This document shows, one piece after another, positions 9,261 to 16,786 of a DNA stretch of 48,659 nucleotides. Source of the DNA: an uncultured Pelagibacteraceae bacterium (GTDB lineage Bacteria > Pseudomonadota > Alphaproteobacteria > Pelagibacterales > Pelagibacteraceae). Position 1 is the first letter of the stretch. Every line of letters starts with the position of its first letter. The notes under the pieces are model-generated. The model worked only from the letters and a program-made list of their open reading frames with translations, was not told the origin of the DNA and made no database searches. Location of the stretch: NCBI GenBank assembly GCA_902566675.1, contig CACFJO010000002.1, positions 1 through 48,659 of the forward strand, in the 5' to 3' direction. The translations under genes were made by a program, and so were the position numbers.

Positions 9261-9290
9261 CCTTGTAGAAGGAAAAAAAACACCCATATA
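9261..9290 (+). promoter_or_regulatory. Sigma-32 (RpoH)-type heat-shock promoter for dnaK-dnaJ
   Basis: CTTG at 9261-9264 is followed after 17 bp by CCCATATAA at 9282-9290. That is the arrangement of RpoH promoters such as E. coli dnaK P1. It lies 26 bp upstream of the dnaK ATG in the short grpE-dnaK gap. SAR11 genomes are known to keep very few sigma factors, RpoD and RpoH among them, so a recognisable RpoH site here is plausible. No transcript start was measured. Confidence 0.65.
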
Positions 9291-9315
9291 AAAGTTAACA
9301 TAAGGAAATAATATA

Positions 9316-11241
9316 ATGAGTAAAGTAATTGGAATAGACTTAGGAACTACGAATTCATGTGTGGCCATTATGGATGGTTCACAAGCAAAAGTGCTTGAAA
9401 ATGTTGAAGGCGCAAGAACCACACCTTCAGTTGTAGCATTTTTAGAAAAAGAGGAAAAATTAGTTGGTCAACCTGCAAAAAGACAAGCTGTTACTAATGC
9501 AGGGGATACAATTTTTGCCGTTAAAAGACTTATAGGAAGAAAATTTGATGGTCCATCTGTTCAAAAAGATATTTCTAAAGTTCCATATAAAATAGTCAAA
9601 TCAGATAATGGAGATGCTTGGGTAGAAGGTAAAGGCAAGAAATACTCTCCTGCTCAGATATCAGCTTTTGTTTTACAAAAAATGAAAGAAACTGCTGAAA
9701 AATATTTAGGTCAAGCTGTAACTAAGGCAGTTATAACGGTTCCAGCTTATTTTAATGACTCTCAAAGACAAGCTACTAAAGATGCAGGGAAAATAGCTGG
9801 TTTAGAAGTTTTAAGAATAATTAATGAACCAACTGCAGCATCACTTGCATACGGCCTTGATAAAAAGGGTGGAAAAAAAATAGCTGTGTATGATTTAGGA
9901 GGTGGTACTTTTGATATATCTATCTTAGAAATTGGTGATGGGGTATTTGAAGTTAAATCGACTAATGGTGATACATTTTTAGGCGGGGAAGATTTTGATG
10001 ATGCTATCGTTGAATATTTGGCCTCTGAATTTAAAAAAGATAATGGTATCGATCTTAAAACTGACAAACTTGCATTACAAAGATTAAAAGAAGCAGCAGA
10101 AAAAGCAAAAATTGAACTATCTTCTGCAGCTCAGACAGAGATAAATTTACCATTTATCACTGCTGATAAATCTGGACCAAAACATTTAAATTTAAAATTT
10201 ACTAGAGCTAAACTGGAAGCGTTAGTTCAAAGTTTAGTTGATAGAACTTTAGAGCCTTGTAAAACTGCTTTGAAAGACTCTGGGTTTTCTGCGGCTGAGA
10301 TTAATGAAGTTGTACTTGTTGGAGGAATGACAAGGATGCCTAAAATTATAGAAACAGTTAAAAATTTCTTTGGAAAGGAACCTAATAAAAGCGTTAATCC
10401 AGATGAAGTAGTTGCAATGGGTGCAGCGATTCAAGGTGGGGTATTGCAAGGGGATGTAAAAGATGTTTTGCTTTTAGATGTTACACCGCTTTCGCTTGGA
10501 ATTGAGACACTTGGAGGTGTATCAACTAAATTAATTGAAAAAAATACAACTATACCAACCAAAAAAAGCCAAGTTTTTTCTACAGCCGAGGACAATCAGC
10601 CTGCAGTATCAATAAGAGTGTTACAAGGTGAAAGAGAGATGGCAGCTGATAATAAAATTCTTGGTAACTTTGAATTAGTAGGAATACCTCCGGCACCAAG
10701 AGGCACACCTCAAATTGAAGTTACGTTTGATATTGATGCAAATGGAATAGTAAGTGTATCAGCTAAAGATAAAGGAACGGGTAAAGAACAAAAAATTCAA
10801 ATTCAAGCATCAGGAGGTTTAACCGATGAAGAAATTAAAAAAATGGTTAAAGATGCTGAAGCAAATAAAGAGGCAGATAAGAAGAAAAGAGACTCAGTAG
10901 ATGCAAGGAATCAAGCTGATAGTTTAGTTTTTTCTACCGAAAAAAGTTTAAAAGAACATGGCGATAAGGTCTCTGCAGAAGAAAAAAAAGCTATTGAAAA
11001 TGGAATTGTAGATCTTAAGAAGTCTCTTGAAGGAACAGATGTTGAGGATATAAAGAAAAAAACTCAAAGTTTAATTCAAGTTTCAATGAAATTAGGTGAA
11101 GCAGTTTATAAAAGCCAGCAAAAACCGGATAATAAAGACAAAGGTGGCAATGGACCAAATGATGCCAAACCTGGTGACAAAGATAATGTTGTAGATGCAG
11201 ATTTTGAAGACGTGAAAGAAGATAAAGAAAAAAGCGCCTAA
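9316..11241 (+). CDS. dnaK: Molecular chaperone DnaK (Hsp70)
   Basis: ATP-dependent Hsp70 chaperone of the cytoplasm. The 641-aa chain opens with [16 protein letters not shown], the first phosphate-binding loop. It contains [13 protein letters not shown] near residue 195 and [10 protein letters not shown] near 335. The substrate-binding domain starts around residue 390 ([14 protein letters not shown]) and the tail is acidic. The ATG is placed by a clear Shine-Dalgarno sequence, TAAGGA at 9301-9306, nine bases upstream. It is followed 23 bp later by dnaJ. Confidence 0.98.
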   Translation: MSKVIGIDLGTTNSCVAIMDGSQAKVLENVEGARTTPSVVAFLEKEEKLVGQPAKRQAVTNAGDTIFAVKRLIGRKFDGPSVQKDISKVPYKIVKSDNGDAWVEGKGKKYSPAQISAFVLQKMKETAEKYLGQAVTKAVITVPAYFNDSQRQATKDAGKIAGLEVLRIINEPTAASLAYGLDKKGGKKIAVYDLGGGTFDISILEIGDGVFEVKSTNGDTFLGGEDFDDAIVEYLASEFKKDNGIDLKTDKLALQRLKEAAEKAKIELSSAAQTEINLPFITADKSGPKHLNLKFTRAKLEALVQSLVDRTLEPCKTALKDSGFSAAEINEVVLVGGMTRMPKIIETVKNFFGKEPNKSVNPDEVVAMGAAIQGGVLQGDVKDVLLLDVTPLSLGIETLGGVSTKLIEKNTTIPTKKSQVFSTAEDNQPAVSIRVLQGEREMAADNKILGNFELVGIPPAPRGTPQIEVTFDIDANGIVSVSAKDKGTGKEQKIQIQASGGLTDEEIKKMVKDAEANKEADKKKRDSVDARNQADSLVFSTEKSLKEHGDKVSAEEKKAIENGIVDLKKSLEGTDVEDIKKKTQSLIQVSMKLGEAVYKSQQKPDNKDKGGNGPNDAKPGDKDNVVDADFEDVKEDKEKSA

Positions 11242-11264
11242 GATTAAAAATAAGGAGACGTCCT

Positions 11265-12383
11265 GTGGCTAAAAAAGATTGTTATGATGTCTTAGGTATC
11301 CCGAAAGGAGCTTCAAAAGAAGATATAAAAAAAGCATACAGGAAATTAGCTCTTAAATATCATCCAGATAAAAATAAAGGGGATAAAGCTTCTGAGGAAA
11401 AGTTTAAAGAAGCAAGTGAGGCCTACCACATACTTTCAGATGACAAAAGAAAGGCAAACTATGATCAATTTGGTCACGCAGCTTTCGAAGGTGGTGGTGG
11501 AGGATTTCAAGGCTTTGGAGGTTTCGATAGTTCTTCTTTTTCAGATATATTTGAAGATTTCTTTAGCGACTTTGGCGGAGGATCTTCAAGGAGAACAAGT
11601 AATAGAGGAAATGATTTAAGATATGACGTAAGTATAAACTTAGAAGATGCATACAAAGGTACTGAAAAAAATGTAAGATACACTACTTACAAATCTTGTA
11701 AATCATGTTCAGGTAGCGGAGCTGCGAAAGGCTCTAAACCAATTAGATGTGATTATTGTTCAGGAAGAGGCAAAGTAAGGACTAATCAGGGCTTCTTTAC
11801 GGTTCAACAAACTTGTCCTCAGTGTAGTGGTTATGGAGAAATGATTGGAACCCCCTGCGATATTTGTACTGGAAATGGAAAAATACAAGCCAATGAAAAC
11901 GTGACTGTAAAGATTCCTAGAGGAGTTGATGATGGAACAAGAATAAGATTATCCGGAAAAGGTGAAGCTGGATCTAAAGGTGGATCTAGTGGAGACTTGT
12001 ATTTATTTATATCTATAGAAAATCACAACATCTTTAAAAGATCGGACGAAAATTTATATTATGAACTTCCTATTTCTTTTTCTGATGCAGCTTTAGGAAC
12101 CTCTGTGGAGGTGCCTTCAATAGATGGTGGGAAATCTAAAATAAAAATACCAGCAGGAACACAACATGGAAAACAATTCAGATTAAAAGGAAAGGGAATG
12201 CCTTTGCTAAGAAGAAGTGTGAATGGCGATCTTTATATTAGAATAGTAACTCAGGTTCCAAATTCTTTATCTAAAAGACAGAGAGAAATTTTGGAAGAAT
12301 TTAATGAAATTGAATTGAATAAACCAGACCCAGTTATCAAAAGTTTTTTTGAAAAAGCTAAAAAATTTTGGAAAAAGACCTAA
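11265..12383 (+). CDS. dnaJ: Co-chaperone DnaJ (Hsp40)
   Basis: DnaJ delivers substrates to DnaK and stimulates its ATPase. The 372-aa protein has a J domain (about 4-70) with HPD at 33-35, then a Gly/Phe-rich linker. Four zinc-binding CxxCxGxG repeats follow ([32 protein letters not shown]), then the two C-terminal beta-domains. The start codon is GTG, fixed by a strong Shine-Dalgarno TAAGGAG at 11251-11257, seven bases upstream. It ends 5 bp before a small membrane-protein gene. Confidence 0.98.
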   Translation: MAKKDCYDVLGIPKGASKEDIKKAYRKLALKYHPDKNKGDKASEEKFKEASEAYHILSDDKRKANYDQFGHAAFEGGGGGFQGFGGFDSSSFSDIFEDFFSDFGGGSSRRTSNRGNDLRYDVSINLEDAYKGTEKNVRYTTYKSCKSCSGSGAAKGSKPIRCDYCSGRGKVRTNQGFFTVQQTCPQCSGYGEMIGTPCDICTGNGKIQANENVTVKIPRGVDDGTRIRLSGKGEAGSKGGSSGDLYLFISIENHNIFKRSDENLYYELPISFSDAALGTSVEVPSIDGGKSKIKIPAGTQHGKQFRLKGKGMPLLRRSVNGDLYIRIVTQVPNSLSKRQREILEEFNEIELNKPDPVIKSFFEKAKKFWKKT

Positions 12384-12388
12384 TTTAA

Positions 12389-12556
12389 ATGGAAACTGAT
12401 CAAATAATGTCTGCAATTTTTCTTATTGCAGTACTAGCATTAATCTTACCAGGCTTTTTATCCACTAATAATAAGTTAAAACAATTTTTAAATAATTTAT
12501 CTATCTGGACTATAATTATACTGGTAATTATTATAATTGTTTATTTAATTAATTAA
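12389..12556 (+). CDS. Small two-helix membrane protein, 55 aa, unknown function
   Basis: ATG at 12389 opens a 55-codon frame. It encodes an N-terminal hydrophobic segment (about residues 8-24, IMSAIFLIAVLALIL), a polar hinge with Asn, Lys and Gln (25-37), and a second very hydrophobic segment (about 39-54) rich in isoleucine. The stop codon overlaps the dapB start by one base (TAATG) and dnaJ ends 5 bp upstream, so it fits an operon and translational coupling. I do not recognise a named family. The tight fit between two real genes is the main reason to believe it. Confidence 0.7.
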   Translation: METDQIMSAIFLIAVLALILPGFLSTNNKLKQFLNNLSIWTIIILVIIIIVYLIN

Positions 12557-13329
12557 TGAGAAAAATTTCTTTAGCAATCACAGGGTGTATGGGTAGAATG
12601 GGTAAACAACTCATTAAATCAGCAGTTAGAGACAAGACTTTCAAAATTGTTTCCTTAACTGAAAATAAAAGAATAAAAAGAAAGATTTCTGGAATAAAAC
12701 CCGAACTCAACTCAAAAAGTGCATTTAAAAAAGCTAATGTAATAATAGATTTTACGATTCCTAAGTGTACATTAGAAATTCTTAGGATTGCAGTGAGATA
12801 CAAGAAAAAAGTTGTTATTGGTACAACAGGGTTTAACAAAAAGGAAGAAATTTTGATCAAAAGTCTCTCAAGAAAAATTCCTATTCTTAAAGCTGGTAAT
12901 ATGAGCTTAGGTGTAAATTTATTAATGCATTTAACTGAGATAGCTTCGAAATCTTTAGGAAAAAGATTTTTAAGTAAAATATACGAAGTTCACCACAAAC
13001 ACAAAAAAGATTATCCTTCAGGTACTGCTTTGATGTTAGGAAAAGGTATTGCATCCGGTAAAAATAAAGAATTCTACAATATGGTTGGTAAAAAATATTT
13101 AAACAAAAAAACATTTCCTTATGGAAAAAAAATTAACTTTAACTCCATTAGAAAAGGAGAAATTATAGGAGAACATGAAGTAACTTTTTCTAGTGGAAAA
13201 GAAATTGTAAAATTAAATCATGAGTCTTTTGATAGAGCTCTTTACTCTGAAGGAGCTCTTGCAGCTGCAAAATGGTTGTTCAATAAAAAACCAGGGCTTT
13301 ACTCAATGCGAGATCTTTTAAATTTTTAG
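12556..13329 (+). CDS. dapB: 4-hydroxy-tetrahydrodipicolinate reductase DapB
   Basis: DapB reduces the diaminopimelate/lysine pathway intermediate with NAD(P)H. The 257-aa protein has the nucleotide-binding loop as GCMGRMGKQL at 10-19 and GTTGFNKKE near residue 95. The catalytic segment HHKHKKDYPSGTA near residue 150 has the paired histidines and PSGTA typical of the family. The ATG overlaps the stop of the upstream small membrane gene by one base, and its own stop overlaps the GTG of nth by one base (TAGTG), so these genes are translated in series. Confidence 0.96.
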   Translation: MRKISLAITGCMGRMGKQLIKSAVRDKTFKIVSLTENKRIKRKISGIKPELNSKSAFKKANVIIDFTIPKCTLEILRIAVRYKKKVVIGTTGFNKKEEILIKSLSRKIPILKAGNMSLGVNLLMHLTEIASKSLGKRFLSKIYEVHHKHKKDYPSGTALMLGKGIASGKNKEFYNMVGKKYLNKKTFPYGKKINFNSIRKGEIIGEHEVTFSSGKEIVKLNHESFDRALYSEGALAAAKWLFNKKPGLYSMRDLLNF

Positions 13330-13982
13330 TGAACAATAAAGAAAAATCCAAGATCATCATTAAGATTTTAGATAAAACTTATCCTCAAGTACCTATTCCA
13401 CTTAATTATAAAAATACGTTCACCCTTTTAGTTTCGGTGCTCCTTTCGGCTCAATGCACAGACGTAAACGTAAATAATGTAACTAAAAATATTTACCCAA
13501 AATATTATAAACCGGAACATTTTGTTAGACTGGGAAGAAAAAAAATAGAGAATTTGATCAAAAAAATTGGCATTTTTAGAATTAAAGCAAAAAGTATTTT
13601 TTATTTATCAAAGACTTTAATAAAAAAATATAATGGTAAAGTTCCTAAAACATATGAGGAGCTTGAGCAACTACCTGGAGTTGGCCATAAGACTGCTAGC
13701 GTGGTAATGTCTCAAGGTTACGGATTTCCTGCTTTTCCTGTTGATACTCATATCCATAGACTTGCTCAAAGATGGGGACTTACCAATGGGAAAAATGTTG
13801 TTCAAACAGAAAAAGATTTAAAAGAAATTTTTCCTAAAAAGCACTGGAACAGACTTCATCTTCAAATAATTTGGTATGGGCGTGAGTATTGTAAGGCTAG
13901 AGACTGTCATGGAATATCTTGTAAAATTTGCAAAAGCTGTTATCCAAATAGAAAAAAACCAATAAAAACAAAAAAAGCTTAA
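13329..13982 (+). CDS. nth: Endonuclease III (DNA glycosylase/AP lyase) with unusual cysteine layout
   Basis: Nth removes oxidised pyrimidines and cuts the abasic site. The 217-aa protein has the helix-hairpin-helix segment LEQLPGVGHKTASVV, which includes the catalytic lysine after the hairpin, and the catalytic aspartate in FPVDTHIHR. The C-terminal Fe-S loop is unusual. Cysteines fall at 188, 193, 198, 201 and 204. The canonical C-X6-C-X2-C-X5-C would need one at 195, which is glycine. Cys193 or Cys201 could replace it. Start codon is GTG overlapping the dapB stop by one base. Confidence 0.93.
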   Translation: MNNKEKSKIIIKILDKTYPQVPIPLNYKNTFTLLVSVLLSAQCTDVNVNNVTKNIYPKYYKPEHFVRLGRKKIENLIKKIGIFRIKAKSIFYLSKTLIKKYNGKVPKTYEELEQLPGVGHKTASVVMSQGYGFPAFPVDTHIHRLAQRWGLTNGKNVVQTEKDLKEIFPKKHWNRLHLQIIWYGREYCKARDCHGISCKICKSCYPNRKKPIKTKKA

Positions 13983-13991
13983 GTCAAAAAA

Positions 13992-14921
13992 ATGAAAATA
14001 TTAGGTATTGGTAACGCAATAGTTGATGTCATCTGCAAAGTTAATGAGGATTACTTAAAAAAAAATTCTCTTACCAAAAGTACAATGAAACTTGTTGACG
14101 AGGAAGAATTTAAAAAATTACTTTTAAGTCTTAAGATCGAGGAAACAATATCTGGTGGTTCTGTTGCAAACTCAATTGTAGGTCTTTCACAATTAGGTAA
14201 TGAAGTGGGTTTTATAGGGAAAATAAATGATGATGATCTTGGAACAAAATATGAAGAAGGCTTAAAAAAAGAAAATGTTAAATATTTTTATGAAAAAAAA
14301 AAAGAAGCAGCTCCTACAGGCACTTGTCTAATTTTAATAACTCCTGACTCTGAAAGAACAATGGTAACTTTTTTAGGCACTGCTGGTAAGATTAATGATA
14401 AAGATATTGATATTGGGGCTGTTAAAAAAAGTGAAATTTTATTTCTAGAGGGATATTTGTGGGACGAGGGTGAACCAAAAAAAGCTTTTGATATAGCTAT
14501 AAATAATTCTAATAAGGTAGCTATGTCTCTTTCAGATTTGTTTTGCGTAGAAAGACATAAATCTCATTTTTTAGATTTAGTCAGAAATAAAATTGATATC
14601 ACGTTTGCTAATGAGCAAGAAATTATGTCTTTGCTCGATGTGAAAAAAATAGAGGAGGTAGTAGAGCACTGTAAAAAATTTAATAAATTAATAGTAGTAA
14701 CTCGAGGAAAAAAAGGAGCAATTGCTGTAAAGGGAAATGAAGTAGTGGAATGTGAGTCCAAAAAAAATCTTAAAATTTTAGATTTAACTGGGGCTGGTGA
14801 CTTATTTGCAGGAGGATTTTTACACGGTCATATAAACGGTAGAGATTTGCAAGAAAGCCTAGAAAAAGGTTCTGTGATGGCGTCTAAAATAATTCAAATA
14901 ATAGGAGCGAGAATTAAGTAA
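13992..14921 (+). CDS. PfkB/ribokinase-family sugar or nucleoside kinase (adenosine-kinase-like)
   Basis: The 309-aa protein is a ribokinase-fold kinase. It has the N-terminal opening GIGNAIVDVI, the substrate-loop signature SGGSVANSIVGLSQLG (about 55-70), and the C-terminal PfkB signature LDLTGAGDLFAGGFLHG near 260, whose aspartate is the catalytic base. The overall pattern resembles the adenosine kinase-like subgroup that is common in alphaproteobacteria. Substrate cannot be read from the sequence. It follows nth by 9 bp and converges on the small arfA-like gene, with stop codons 1 bp apart. Confidence 0.88.
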   Translation: MKILGIGNAIVDVICKVNEDYLKKNSLTKSTMKLVDEEEFKKLLLSLKIEETISGGSVANSIVGLSQLGNEVGFIGKINDDDLGTKYEEGLKKENVKYFYEKKKEAAPTGTCLILITPDSERTMVTFLGTAGKINDKDIDIGAVKKSEILFLEGYLWDEGEPKKAFDIAINNSNKVAMSLSDLFCVERHKSHFLDLVRNKIDITFANEQEIMSLLDVKKIEEVVEHCKKFNKLIVVTRGKKGAIAVKGNEVVECESKKNLKILDLTGAGDLFAGGFLHGHINGRDLQESLEKGSVMASKIIQIIGARIK

Positions 14922-14922
14922 A

Positions 14923-15030
14923 CTATTTTTTTTTTCTTTTAAAACTTCCTTTACCTTTTTTTGGTTTTATAACTCTTTTTCTATACTTAGCGGTAAAAAG
15001 ATCTACAGCAATTTTATTTCTTTTTTTCAA
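14923..15030 (-). CDS. ArfA-like alternative ribosome-rescue factor (35 aa, TTG start)
   Basis: On the minus strand a TTG at 15030-15028 opens a 35-codon frame. It reads KKRNKIAVDLFTAKYRKRV, then IKPKKGKGSFKRKKK and a TAG stop. The pattern LF-x(2-4)-YRxRV-x(4)-KKGKGSxxRK is the hallmark of ArfA, which recruits RF2 to release stalled ribosomes lacking a stop codon. A Shine-Dalgarno AGAAGG lies about nine bases upstream, inside the end of the regulator gene, whose TGA overlaps this TTG (TTGA). It is shorter than gammaproteobacterial ArfA (about 72 aa before processing, about 55 after). Assignment is from motif reading only. Confidence 0.65.
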   Translation of the reverse strand: MKKRNKIAVDLFTAKYRKRVIKPKKGKGSFKRKKK

Positions 15031-15653
15031 AGATAATATCCTTCTTTATGATTTAAAATAAAATTTTTGTCATTAAAAGTATCTAGAATTTTTTTTCTCA
15101 ATCTATAAATATGTGTTTCAACTGTATGAGTATCTGCACTTGAAGAATACTTCCATACTAAAGATAAGATCTGACTTTTAGAAACAGCTATTTCTTTATT
15201 TAATAACAATTCTAGAAGTTGAATTTCTTTTTCAGTTAAAATTACAAATTTGTTTGATTTAATTAATTTTTTTTCATTTTTATCTAACTTATAAGATTTA
15301 ATTTTGATAGATGAATTTTTATTAAATTGTTTTTTTGCTAAACTAGTATCAATTATTTCATTTAAATCTTGAATAGACGTCGGCAATTTCAAAACGTAAT
15401 CAAAATTTTTCATATTAATTTTATTTTTACTTGTAGCTAAAATACTAAAGCAATCCATTAATTTTAAAGTCTCATTTAATTTTTTATTATCTAGACTATT
15501 TTCATGAAAAATTAGTCCTGCAATATCTTTTGTAGTATTATCAGATAAATTTTTTTGATCTAATATTAAAGAGAAGTTGAGATGGAGCTTTAATTCGTTT
15601 AAAGTTGATAAAAAGCTATCAGGACCAAATACTATAATTTTTAATTTATGCAT
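15027..15653 (-). CDS. OmpR-family winged-helix regulator with degenerate receiver domain
   Basis: The 208-aa protein has a receiver-like N-terminal half (about 1-105) and a C-terminal winged-helix DNA-binding domain (about 125-208). In the latter, LTEKEIQLLELL, VSKSQILSLVW, HTVETHIYRLRKKI and the final HKEGYYL are classic OmpR/PhoB features. The receiver keeps a Lys-x-Pro-like segment (LKLP). The usual phospho-acceptor aspartate at the end of strand 3 is replaced (GLIFHENS), so phosphorylation is unlikely. No histidine kinase is adjacent. Its start shares the ATGCAT hexamer with the divergent L,D-transpeptidase-like gene, and its stop overlaps the arfA-like start. Confidence 0.85.
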   Translation of the reverse strand: MHKLKIIVFGPDSFLSTLNELKLHLNFSLILDQKNLSDNTTKDIAGLIFHENSLDNKKLNETLKLMDCFSILATSKNKINMKNFDYVLKLPTSIQDLNEIIDTSLAKKQFNKNSSIKIKSYKLDKNEKKLIKSNKFVILTEKEIQLLELLLNKEIAVSKSQILSLVWKYSSSADTHTVETHIYRLRKKILDTFNDKNFILNHKEGYYL

Positions 15654-16139
15654 ATAAAAATAAATAAGAGATATCTTACTTATGGAATATATAAAGTAAA
15701 ATGCGCAATTGGTAAAAGGGGGATTAATTTGAAAAGGAAAGAAGGTGATTTAACAACACCTAGAGGTAATTTCAAAATAATTAATATATTTTTTAGGAAA
15801 GATAGAGTTAAAAATTTTAAAACAAAACTTAAAAGAATACCAATACATAAAGGGTTAGGATGGTGCGATGATCCTTTATCTAATAAATATAATAGATTAG
15901 TTAGATACCCATTTAAATATAGCACAGAAAAACTATATAGATCTGACAACATTTATGACATCATATTGGTGCTAAATTATAACATAAAGCCAACTATTAA
16001 AAATAAAGGTAGTGCAATTTTTATTCATGTAGCGAAAAAGAAATTTTCTCCGACAAAGGGTTGCGTAGCTATTATGAAAAAAGAATTAAGAAAGTTAAGT
16101 AGTCTAGTTACTAAAGAAACTATTGTTAGAATAATTTAA
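15648..16139 (+). CDS. L,D-transpeptidase (YkuD-fold) family protein
   Basis: The 163-aa protein matches the short YkuD-type family common in alphaproteobacteria. It has an early RxxxGxxxGxxxKxEGDxxTPxG-type stretch (residues about 20-42) and the catalytic block with His127, Ser134 and Cys139 in SPTKGCVAI. YkuD enzymes make 3-3 peptidoglycan cross-links or attach proteins to the wall. No signal peptide or membrane segment is visible, so its access to the periplasm is unclear. The ATG at 15648 overlaps the start of the divergent regulator by the whole palindrome ATGCAT. The stop overlaps that of the convergent yggS gene. Confidence 0.87.
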   Translation: MHIKINKRYLTYGIYKVKCAIGKRGINLKRKEGDLTTPRGNFKIINIFFRKDRVKNFKTKLKRIPIHKGLGWCDDPLSNKYNRLVRYPFKYSTEKLYRSDNIYDIILVLNYNIKPTIKNKGSAIFIHVAKKKFSPTKGCVAIMKKELRKLSSLVTKETIVRII

Positions 16140-16786
16140 CTCCTTTCACCAAATATAGAGCTGCCTATCCTAACATATGTGGCATTATGATGAATAGCAT
16201 CTAAATAATCCGAAGACATACCCATACTTATTTCATTGAGTCCTAAAGAAGAATTCATCTCATCAATAAATTTAAAATATTTTTTGGCGTTATCATCGTT
16301 AGGAGGTATGATCATTAAACCAATTACATTTAGATTTTTTTCTTTAATACAATAACTATAAAATGTATCAACTTCTTTAATGGGTACACCAGATTTTTGG
16401 ATTTCATTTCCTACATTAACTTGAATAAAATATTTTATCTTTCGATTATTTATTGCCTCACATTTAGAAAATATATCAGCAAGCTTTTGGTTATCCAGTG
16501 AGTGAATAAAATCAAATATTTCAAAAGCATTTTTTGCTTTGTTGCTTTGGAGTTTTCCAACCATGTGTAATTTCAAATTTGTTTTAACATTTTTGATATC
16601 ACGCCATTTTGCATTAGCCTCTTGAACTTTATTTTCACCATAATGTAAATGACCCATATCTATTAATGGTTTAATATGATCCAAAGAAAAAGTTTTACTT
16701 ACAGCTACTATATTAACAGGTTTCTTCGGATTTAAGTTTTTTATATTAGAATTTATTTTATTAAAATTTTCAATTATGTTGCTCAT
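16136..16786 (-). CDS. PLP-binding homeostasis protein YggS/PLPBP
   Basis: This family binds pyridoxal phosphate without enzymatic activity and maintains vitamin B6 and amino-acid balance. The 216-aa TIM-barrel protein has the PLP lysine in VAVSKTFSLDHI (Lys 31), the following HYGENKVQEA near residue 50, QVNVGNEIQKSG near 125 and MGMSSDYLDAI near 190, all family hallmarks. Its ATG is immediately back-to-back with the start of the ThiE-like gene (palindromic CATATG). Its 3' end overlaps the L,D-transpeptidase-like gene. Confidence 0.95.
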   Translation of the reverse strand: MSNIIENFNKINSNIKNLNPKKPVNIVAVSKTFSLDHIKPLIDMGHLHYGENKVQEANAKWRDIKNVKTNLKLHMVGKLQSNKAKNAFEIFDFIHSLDNQKLADIFSKCEAINNRKIKYFIQVNVGNEIQKSGVPIKEVDTFYSYCIKEKNLNVIGLMIIPPNDDNAKKYFKFIDEMNSSLGLNEISMGMSSDYLDAIHHNATYVRIGSSIFGERS

